Source: Triparma columacea
Lineage: Eukaryota > Sar > Bolidophyceae > Parmales > Triparmaceae
Assembly: GCA_030267965.1 (NCBI GenBank)
Contig: BRYA01001464.1
Coordinates: forward strand, 1-30,824
Direction: 5' to 3'
DNA length: 30,824 nt
Notes under the pieces: generated by a model
Told to the model about the DNA's origin: nothing
Databases searched by the model: none
The model's input: only the letters and a program-made list of their open reading frames with translations
Made by a program: the position numbers and the translations under genes
Part shown: piece by piece, positions 18,201-26,887 of the stretch
Position numbering within the stretch: the stretch's first letter is position 1
How the letters are laid out: the number at the start of each line of letters is the position of its first letter

Positions 18201-21098
18201 CCCTCGATCCAATTGGCATGGCCCCGCTTGCTCCACCTCGGACCTCACCCACTGTCACCTTCGAAGTGACGACCTTCGCCTTGCCCTTAGCTTCTCCATT
18301 TGCGTCGAAATTCCAGTTCATCGAGCCAGAGCCGACGCCCTCTTGACCCGCAGAGGCACCAGCGCCCGCAACCGATCCGAATGAGTTCGCCATTCTGGCG
18401 CTGACATCCTCGTGCAGCTCCCCCAAGGAGATACGTTTCCTAACAACCTTTCGGTAGTTTGCTCCTTCCTTGAAAAGCGCCGCGAGATTCATATTGCCCT
18501 TTCCACAGCTCCCGTCAACGATGCCATTGTTCTCCCGCAAGACTTTCCTTTCCTCCATTCCCAGTAGCTCCCGAGTGACCTTTTCGCATTTACTCGTCAG
18601 CTCCTCAACCTCCCTCGACTTCTTGATTAGATCCTCCTCCCACTTCCTTTCGCGTCTCTTACTGTCCTCCATCACCTCGTCCCGAGCCCTTTTCATCTCC
18701 TGTATCTTGGACTCCAACCCCGAATTCTCCGTCTGGAGTCTTTGGACGTTCTCGTCGTCACTAAGTTGCAAGCTCAGTTTCTTTTTGGAAGCCTCTAGCT
18801 CGTCCTGGAGCGCCGCATTGTCTTCCTTTAGCTTGGTGTTGGAAGCTGTCTCTTGTCTGAGTTCAGATTCTAGTAGGCGATGTTGGTCCTCAATGTGCTT
18901 GAGCTCAGAATTGGCTGCCTCAAGCTTGGTGGCTGTCGCCTCAACCTCAGAGGTTAGCTTTTTGATCTGTCCCTGGGCCTCATTCAAGCTAGTCTTCAAT
19001 TTCTTGGCGGATGCCATATTCGCTTCTGTATCCTCGAGGTCATTATGGAGCGTCTTCATCTTCCTCTCATGGGATGCCTGCAGCTTGTCCAGCTCCTTGT
19101 TCATTGCTCTCTTCTTGTCGTCGAATTTCCGCCCTAGCTTCTCGTGCTCAACCTCTAGCTTCTCCAATTTGAGCTGATTTGCAATTTTCGTCTCCCGGCA
19201 TTTCTTCTCAGCCTTGGACAGTTCCTTCTGCAGTTCCTTCTCAGTTTGGGAGATTCGGTCTTCCATCTCTGACTTGAGCTGAGCGATGTGAGACTTACTG
19301 CAGGGGCGCGAAGAATGCAGGAAGGGCGTTAGGGTTAGTGAGTCATGGGAACATTCTTGTTCTTCTTTGTGCCACTTACCTATCGTTTCGCAGGCGTTCC
19401 TCCTCCTCTTTAACTTCGGTCAAGTGGACTTCTTCCAATTCCTCAATTTTACTCGCATGCTGCCGCTTCATGTCCTTGAGCTTGCTCTCAAGCCTCTGCT
19501 CTGCCCTCGAGGTCGCAGTCTTTTGTTCCTTCGTCTTTTTCTTCTCAATTTGCAACATCTCCTCCTCATGTTGTCTCTCGAGTTTCTCGATCTCCTTGGC
19601 ATGTTTGCGACGAAGGTCGTCAATGTGATCCTCGTGGTCCCTAACGAGTCGCTTGGCATCCTCATGGTTATTGCTATCAAGCTTACGAGACTTGTCCCTC
19701 GCTTTTGACTTGGAAAGCGGAACAGGGGAACGGGATCTTGAGGGCGACCTTGACCTGGACCTCGAAGAAGCACGGGACCGCGACTGCCTAGACTCTGCGT
19801 CAGAGATGGAGTAGTCTGACTTTTCATCGTCCCTGGACTTACGGTTTGAGGGAGAAGATGAGATCGAGTTTGCAGACGAGATGGAGGTGGCTCGTTTTTT
19901 CTTGGTCTTAGACGAGGTTGAGGAGGACGTACGCACTTGGTTGTGTTTGTCGTCACTCTCTTTCGACTCTTCTTCTTTGGACTGGAACACAAGGATGCGG
20001 ACCGAGGGTGAGTAAGCGGCGCGCGCGTCTCTTATGCTGCAAAGTTAGACTCACCTCTTCCTCTGCCCTCTCCGCCCTCTCCTTCTCCTTCTTCCTTTCC
20101 GCCTTTTCCCTCCTCTTCCTCTCCCTCCTTTCTTCCTTCGTCTCCTTCTCCTTCTCCCTCTCGCTCTTGGAAGACGAAACGGAGGACGTTGAAGGCAATG
20201 GGGCACGGCTAAGGGGATCGTGACTGGGACCACTCCCTAGAATGCCGGGCAACGGCTTCTTATCGAAAGTCGCCGGGGGCCCACTGCTCCCGGACGTAAC
20301 TACAGACTTGAGGTCTTTAGCTTCGACCGTGCTCTTCCTACGCTTCTTTTCCTTCTTTTTCTTCTGCGATGGGCGGGGGATGAGAGCGTGAGGAAAGGAG
20401 CGAAGCGAAGGTCGAAGGGCAGTGTTAGTGAAGAAAGAAGCATGTGCATATATCGTAGGTGTGCCGTAATGTCGTCGCTGCGCTACTTCCTTTCACTCTC
20501 ACTATGTCTCTCCTTCTCACCTCATCCTTTCCGAGCAGATGATTCACGTCCTTCTTAGCTTGCTGCTTCTTGACATCGGACGCAGCTTTCTCCTTGACGG
20601 TCTTCGCCTTCTTTTCTTTCTCGTAAAGATCGCGATAAAACTCGTCACAGGGATGGTCCCAGGTGGACTCTCCAGTCGCAAAGTTAAAGTAGTATATTTC
20701 ATCAGTGTCTAGTTCGGGCCAATAGCGGTGCGAGCGAAGTAAGCATTAGGAATGGAGAGGGGGAAGGCCAGAGATGGGACGGAAGGCTCACCTGTGGTCT
20801 TGCAGGGCTTCCAATTTTCAGGGAGGGGCGCCTTGAGGCCTTCCCTGGCAATGAAAAAAAGGTCCCTGTCCTTTTCGAGATCCATCCCCAGCCAGGTTGC
20901 GTACTCTAGAACTTCATTCTCTGTGGGGACGTAGTTGGGATCGATCTCCTCTTCCAAAATGATGGAATCAGATGGCTTTGAGACGGATGTATTTGGGCCA
21001 TCACTTTTAGGGCCGGACGACGGCGACATCGCCGAACTTGGCGTCTTTTTGCTCGGAGTCGACAGCTTTGTCGGGGTGGCGAGCGAAGGCGTAGACAT
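15217..21098 (-). CDS. CEP164: CEP164-like basal-body distal-appendage protein (WW domain, long coiled coil)
   Basis: Five minus-strand exons, 21098-20792, 20708-20521, 20363-20055, 19981-19380 and 19297-15217, give 1828 residues. The N-terminus matches CEP164: [38 protein letters not shown], then, across the first intron, [18 protein letters not shown]. This is the WW domain, about residues 91-122, with Trp 96 and Trp 119. A Lys-rich stretch ([10 protein letters not shown]) follows, as in CEP164, then an RS-rich segment at about 332-354, then long coiled coils. A compact non-coiled domain near 888-970 ([18 protein letters not shown]) interrupts them. The C-terminus is helical ([20 protein letters not shown]) and includes a poly-Gly run. 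CEP164 sits on distal appendages of the mother centriole/basal body, docks it to membrane and recruits TTBK2. Its presence implies flagella at some life stage. Confidence 0.85.
15342..15379. repeat. CTCCCC hexanucleotide repeat within CEP164-like coding sequence
   Basis: Tandem CTCCCC units encode, on the minus strand, an uninterrupted Gly run near the C-terminus of the CEP164-like protein. Length changes by whole units keep the frame. Confidence 0.8.
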
Positions 21099-21251
21099 TT
21101 TGGCCTGGAGGATGGCACCTGGACCAACACCTTTGAAATTGACTTCCTGCTCAAACTGGAAAACTCCTCAAAAAGAGTGTTGGGGACAAAATAGGGGAGA
21201 CAATTTTTGCGAAACGTTGGACTACGACGCATCACCTCGCCACCGTTCGCA
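21099..21251. promoter_or_regulatory. Short bidirectional promoter region between CEP164-like and EF-hand genes
   Basis: Only 153 bases separate the two opposed start codons, so both genes probably share a promoter. An RFX-type X-box (common upstream of ciliary genes in animals) was looked for by eye and not convincingly seen. Confidence 0.45.
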
Positions 21252-23843
21252 ATGAAGAGCAAGAAGGAGAGCATACAGGAACGCGTGGTGTCTATGGGGT
21301 TTAATGAGAAGGCCCTCATGGCCCGGCGGGCCACCCTGATTTCTCTCCTGCGAAGCTTGCAGAAGAGTTTGGAGCAGAACGACACCATGACCGATGGCAC
21401 GAAATCGCTAGTCGAAGAAAAACAATTTAGCAAGTCGGCGGGTATCAAGAGCATTGTTCGGAAGCCCAACAGCACCTTGTCCCACAGGGGTGTTCAGCTC
21501 AGTGAGGGGTTGCATCGCCATTTTGACCGAAGCAACAAGGGCGGGATGACTTTCAAAGAGTTCAGGGGATACCTCGCTTCTGTCGGACGGAGAAAGGAGA
21601 TGGCTAACGTGACCGACAACCAAGAGAGCTGGAGGCTCTTCTTTGATGACATGGATGGTTTGGACGAGAGGTGAGGCGGATGGTATACGCAGGGTGACAA
21701 TTAGAGGGTCACACCAGATCGCATTCTAACCCCACATACACTCGCACACTCACGCACACGCATATTGGAATACAAACTCACTCCTCTCTTCAGGGGACTC
21801 TTGACAGAGGAAGGTTATGTAAAGTACCGAGTCTCGATAGAAAATACTCATGCACTTGAGCAGGATCTCCTCAAGATAAAACTACCGCTTCTGCCTGATG
21901 ACATCCTCTCTTGGAGCAGGAACACGAGGGCGTTCGACGTCATAGACGAAGAAGGGGTCGAGATAGAGAACAAAAAGTTGGCAAGGCGGCTCGGAAAGAA
22001 GAAGGCAGCGGAGGTTTTAAAATGGGGCGCCATTGGCAAAATCAATGTATCGTCACTGCAGCAGCTGCTTGCCGACTGCAAGGAGTGGTACACGATCGAG
22101 CAGCTCAATTACATGATGTTTGTGCAGCAAGCCTTCCAGGACGTTGTGGCGCAGCTCAGGGCAAGGTTCAAGAGGAAGAATGAGTTCAATGGCGATCTGA
22201 TGAAGAGTAACGTGGACGCAGATGACAAGGATAACATTTACAGGGATGCCTTCGGAGGCTGGGCAATGAGCGGGAGGGAGAAACCTGCTCCTGGGAATTT
22301 TGAGAGATACGCTATTTGGATGAAGACGTCGGCGATCCGGCTTTTCCGCTCGACGAGTCGGCAGATCAATTCCTTCCGTTCTTCCATCGAAGCTCTGGTG
22401 GACCGAGAGATTTTGACTCCGCGCATCTTGGGAGGTCTCAAGATGGACTTATCGAGATGGGAGGGACTCGCTACTATTGGCGACGCCGATGAGGTCGACG
22501 ACGGTATGAGCCTGAGAATTGTGTACGGGAAAGTGGAGAGAGCGGCCACGGAGTTTGCTGCTAATAAGCTTCCCAGAGGGGCTGGAACGGCGTTTGTTTT
22601 GGACTTCCTTCAAAGGTCCGATGCCACCGAGCAAGAGGTCAAGAATGCTGTAACGAAGCTCACTGCCGTCCTCAAGGAGCACTTCGAGAGGGATATCTCC
22701 TGTCTGCCGCTCTTCCATAGCTGGAAGGTCTTCAATTTCAAGTCCGAGGTGGACAACATTTCTGTCATCAGGTGCGCACTGTGTTTTGACAAGACGGCCT
22801 CGATCGACTACGCGCTCCGCGAACTCGATATGGGGTTTTCTTTCGCGGACCTCCTGACGGAACTTACTGCTGAGTTGAAGTGCAGTCTCAACATCACTGA
22901 TCTTCTTGACAGCAAGAGGGTCTCGTTGGAGAAAAATTTGCACTTAAAGGCCACAGCCGTCGTCGGCGGGGCGAGAGGACTAGCAGTGAAAATACTTGAG
23001 GAGTACATGCTTGGGGCCGAGGAGGCCGCCAAAACTTCCGAGAACATCAGGGGCGAGCTCGATAACAACTACCGTGAGTACGACAAAAGAACAATGAACA
23101 CACACCCCAGCAACCCCGAGTACGGGGCAATCAGGATTGGTCTCAACGAGGAGAAGGTATCTAAGACTGGCAAGGAGCTCGAGGCGATGGAAAAGGAGAG
23201 AGAAAGCAATAGGAGGATGCTGTGGAGGGCGCTCAACTTTTTGAGGGGAACCAAGGGGACCCTTATTGAGCTCAGCTTCAAGAACATCTCGGACTGTATC
23301 TTCGGCAGCAGATTCGTCAAGCGGTACACCCCTGAGTGGCTGAAGGAGAGCTTCTTCAAGGAGCAGGGCCAGGCCACCATTGCGTGGCGGAGTTGGTGCA
23401 GGGACACCCTCGCCTTCATGCAGGGCACCATTGCAGATGGGCAGAGGCACGCCGAGGAAGTGGAGAGGGAGAGGAAGGATAGGGAAGAGAAGGAGAACAA
23501 GGTGCTGGGAGGAATGTCGGAGATGGAGAGGAGGAGGAAACAGCTCGCAGCTGACAAGAAGAAGCTGGCAATGAAGTTGGAGAAGCTGGGGATAAAAATG
23601 GACCCTAACCTCCTCAAGACCGATAAGGGACCTGTCACGTTTGCGGACCAGCAGAAGGCGTGGCGAACGAGACAGGTTGACACAAGGAATGAGCTGCTGA
23701 ATTGCTACGCCGCCGTACAGCAGTGTTGCGTGGGGATACAAGGCATCATGGTGCTGTCAGGAACCAACAAGTTTGAAGTGCAGATGCAGGGATGGGATAT
23801 TTTCGAGGTCCTCCCTGAGTTGGAAATTGACTTCGATGATTGA
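21252..23843 (+). CDS. EF-hand protein of unknown function, 822 residues
   Basis: Two exons, 21252-21670 and 21794-23843, join as AG|G. Residues 92-103 (DRSNKGGMTFKE) form a canonical 12-residue EF-hand loop: Asp 1, Ser 3, Gly 6, Thr 9 and Glu 12 are as expected, with Lys at position 5. A second acidic loop (FFDDMDGLDERGLLTEEGY, about 130-148) spans the splice junction and looks like a degenerate partner. The rest is a long, mostly alpha-helical region with motifs such as QLNYMMFVQQAFQDVVAQL, and a Lys/Glu coiled coil at about 600-665 (ERRRKQLAADKKKLAMKLE). No membrane segments or catalytic motifs are visible. Head-to-head placement with the CEP164-like gene invites the inference of a basal-body or flagellar role regulated by calcium, but nothing in the protein proves it. 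Confidence 0.75.
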
Positions 23844-23958
23844 TGAAATAAGCGCAGCGGCACTGTTTTTAAACACACGAGCCCGTCGCTTTAGTTTTCC
23901 CCCTGTTCTCTAATTCCTTCCTGCTGCCTATCCTTATCGCCATCCTTACTCCTTTCAC

Positions 23959-24273
23959 TCACAGCCCCCCCTTCGCCATCCTGGGCTTGTGGGCTGAAGG
24001 CTCGTCCATCTCCACCTGTATCTCAAAGAGGTTGGTTCCCCCATTGCTCTTCACATTAAAGTTCACGGGCTTTCCCTCAGCCACGGATATGTGCCTCTTG
24101 ACAATTTCCATCACATCGGCCTGCAGGCGCGTCATATCAACACCCTGTAGCATGTTGGACCCCCGCTGCGAAGCTATGATCAACGACAACCTCTCCTTTG
24201 CAACACTTCCCGATATGCCCGAGGTTGCTGAGGTCTGAGAAAAGAGGGAGGAGATGCGGTGGAGGAGCGACAT
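23959..24273 (-). CDS. minE: MinE cell-division topological specificity factor (organellar)
   Basis: An intronless 104-residue protein; an in-frame stop lies upstream of the ATG. Residues 25-37 (AKERLSLIIASQR) match the anti-MinCD helix/strand of bacterial MinE. The rest follows the dimerisation domain pattern: LQADVMEIVKRHISV, VNFNVKSNGG and NLFEIQVEMDE. MinE drives oscillation of the MinD ATPase so that the FtsZ ring forms only at mid-cell or mid-organelle. Its host organelle here is open. The 24-residue leader MSLLHRISSLFSQTSATSGI is basic, Ser-rich and amphipathic, like a short mitochondrial presequence, and also resembles the membrane-targeting N-terminus of bacterial MinE (MALLDFF). It lacks the signal peptide/transit peptide expected for import into a four-membrane ochrophyte plastid. 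Confidence 0.9.
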   Translation of the reverse strand: MSLLHRISSLFSQTSATSGISGSVAKERLSLIIASQRGSNMLQGVDMTRLQADVMEIVKRHISVAEGKPVNFNVKSNGGTNLFEIQVEMDEPSAHKPRMAKGGL

Positions 24274-24431
24274 TGTAGTTTGTGGGGAGTTTAAGGGCGT
24301 TGTTGAGTTCGTTTATGCTTAATTGTGTATCGAAATGTCTTGTAGGCTTCAAAAAGGGCTTCAAAAATTTGAACACTTTGGTCCACATTTATTTATTTCC
24401 GCATGCTTTGGTTAGTTAAAGGTTTCAGGCA

Positions 24432-24726
24432 TTAAAATTCTTCATGATCTTGACATTAGACGAAGACGAAAAAGGACGTCGATCTTTGGGCGTACACCTC
24501 CTCTCACCTGTCTGCATAAGCGCGCTGACGTCTGTCTTGTTCTAATAATCAAATTTACTCTCAAAATATGAAGTTTCTGAGGACCAAAACGTATAAATTT
24601 TACCTCGAGAGCGTACTGCTGCATGATACGACAGCAGCCGCGGCGAATCGACGCGACAGTAGTTCGTAATCCCTGCCCCTGATGCCCCAGGAAACAGGGA
24701 AAAAAATCTCCAACCAGCAATAACAT
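24432..24726 (-). CDS. Possible three-exon small protein gene (up to 57 residues)
   Basis: Minus-strand exons would be 24726-24604, 24541-24508 and 24448-24432. The spliced tail reads MQQYALE + NKTDVSALMQT + DHEEF-stop. Introns of 62 and 59 bases have donors GTAAAA and GTGAGA and pyrimidine-containing acceptors (ATTATTAG, GTCAAG), and every junction keeps phase. Codon choice in QYALENKTDVSALMQT is typical of this genome. The N-terminal part (GLRTTVASIRRGCCRI) is less certain. The ATG at 24726 overlaps the opposite-strand ATG of the RBM5-like gene in a palindromic CATG, so the true 5' end may differ; an acceptor at about 24690 would also work. I cannot name a family. It would fill most of the gap between MinE and the RBM5-like gene. 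Confidence 0.4.
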
Positions 24727-26765
24727 GAGCGGCCGTGGCAGGGGCCGAGGGAGAGGTAAATCCGCAGTTTTACCTGCATGGATGACTGATGGTGAAGTTT
24801 CCGTCTCGACGGAGGCCACAACCACTAAAAACCAGCCGAGAGGCCGTGGGAAGGCCGCCCTGCCCTCATGGATGTTGAAGGGGGACGATGCTGCTGCTGG
24901 TTCGCCGACTGTTGGCACTTCGTTGCCCATACCACCTCCTTCTTTTGGACGGGGTCGAGGAAAGGGCGCTACTCTTCCTGCTTGGATGACAAAGAGTGAA
25001 GCATCGGAATCGTCAGCTGGATCAAAGGAGGTGGCTGACCTTAAGCGGCAGGCTCAAGAATTGATGGAGAGGGTACTGAAGAAGGAAGGTGCGGGAAGTA
25101 GCGGAAAGGAGGAGAGGGGGAGGACCGATGGTGGCAACCCTTCGAAGATGTTGTGGGAGCCGCCTCCACAGGCACCCCCGCCTCCTTTTAGGGAGCCACC
25201 TACGAGCGATGGCAATAAGAGTAAAAGTAAAAGTAAAAGTAAAAATAGCAATAGCAAGACCAGGGGATACGAGGGAGCGGAGGAGAGCGAGGGGAAGAAG
25301 AAAAGGCGGCGGGTCGAAGATCAAGAAGAAGGGAGGACTGTCAGGGTCCTCCAAGTAGAGGGTGTGACGAATCAAATGGTACATTTACTTCAGAGAGAGG
25401 GGGGAGCTATGCGACGACTCAATGCACCCCGCTTTACCTTCGCGAAACCCAACCTAAAAACGAAACCTAACCCAGCACCCCCTTAACCTTTTGACACAAA
25501 TTTTTATTGCAGTTATGGGACGCGCTGGGCGCTCTCGGGGTGGAAAGCGTCGTGAAGCTCCTATCCTTCGCCCAGGGGAAGGAGAGCAGGGAGGTGACGG
25601 TCGAGTTCTTCGACGCAGAGGGCGCGCAGCTCCTGATGCAGAGGTGCAAAAAGGCAGAGGGGCACAACATGCTGATTGACGGGAAGGTGAGAATGTTGGG
25701 GGAGGGTGAAGGGTTGAGGGGAGGGTTTGGTAACTGTGTTCAAGAGAAGAAATCCCCCCCTCAAACCCTAAACGTTTGCAATCTTCCCCCCCGCTCCTCT
25801 CCCGCGTTGCAGCCACATTCTGTCCTTGGTCCCGCTTTGAAATCCTCTTGTTCAGCCTCTGGTCCCGGTGCCCCCGGCGCCGGCACCGTCACGCCCCCTC
25901 CCCCTTTCTCATCTTCCTCTTCATCCGCCTACATCTTCGACGTCCGTAGCGGCTTCTTCTACCACCACGAGAGCAAGTTCTTCTACGACCCAAAGACTGA
26001 CCTGTACTACTCAGCGGTTATGGAGGGGTACTTCAAGATGGGGGAGGACGGGAAGCTGGAAGAGGTCAAGGGGAACGATGTCGAGGACGAGGGAAGCAGC
26101 GTACCTATGGTAGGGAGGAAGAAGGTTAGCATTAAATTGGGGGGGAAGTTGGGGAAGGGGAAGAAGAAGGCAAAGGAAAAGGAGGGGGGGAAGGACAAAG
26201 TGAAAGGCGGGGAGGGGGGGGGGAAGGGGACCGAGGAGATCGAGGAGGACCGGCCGAAGAAGAAGGACATGAAGAACATGATGGAGTGGAAGAAAAGGAC
26301 GGCGGAACTCTGCGATGATGACGGGGGAAGGACAGAGGGGAAGGCGGGAGGTACGGGGAAGGGGGAGGGGAGAACGACGGGGGTTACGAAGGGGGGGATG
26401 CAATGCTGCCTGGTGTGCAGGAGGAAATTCAGAACTGTCGGAGGACTAGAAAGGCACATTGAAAAGAGCGAGGTGAGGAAACGTTGGGGGGGGGACGAGG
26501 GAAGTGATTTTAACACTAACAACTTCGGAACCCCATCCCTCCTTCGCAGATGCACAAGGGGATGATCGAAGGGTTCAGGGACCGCGACTCTGAGAGGAGG
26601 GTAAAACGTGGTTTGTCTGGGGACGAAGTGGGGCAGGTACAAAGGGTCGTTACTTCGGGGGAGAAAATTCTCGTAAAAATGGGGTGGAAGGGTGAGGAGG
26701 GGGAAATGACTAAACACGTTAGGAAAGAATGGGATAGAGCGGAGGAGAAGATGAATAGGCTGTGA
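24725..26765 (+). CDS. RBM5/RBM10-like splicing regulator (RRM, OCRE, U1-type zinc finger, degenerate G-patch)
   Basis: Four exons, 24725-25378, 25513-25686, 25813-26472 and 26550-26765, give 567 residues. The N-terminus has three spaced copies of an RGRGK...LPxWM motif (WM at 19-20, 49-50 and 87-88). An RRM-like fold covers about 203-275 (RVLQVEGVTNQM | LWDALGALGVESVV | REVTVEFFDAEGAQLL). An aromatic-rich OCRE domain lies at about 316-350 (YIFDVRSGFFYHHESKFFYD). A U1-type C2H2 finger uses Cys 475, Cys 478, His 491 and His 498 (CLVCRRKF, ERHIEKSEMH). A short G-patch-like end, SGEKILVKMGWKGEEGE, follows. This domain order matches the C-terminal half of RBM5/RBM10 and plant SUA, which tune alternative splicing at the A complex. 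Intron 2 is 126 bases, in frame and stop-free, so retention would give a longer protein. Confidence 0.85.
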
Positions 26766-26887
26766 ATAATGTAGTTTGGTTGAATGTTACAACAAACAAA
26801 AACTGAGAAAGATTTTTTACCCGCCGCTAAGCCATTCAACCCGTTTTACACCCATGTTAGTGACATGTCGATCAAACATACAAATTC

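Noticed and set aside
22980..23741. 253-residue minus-strand ORF
   Set aside because: Leu/Pro-rich antisense shadow of the EF-hand protein gene.
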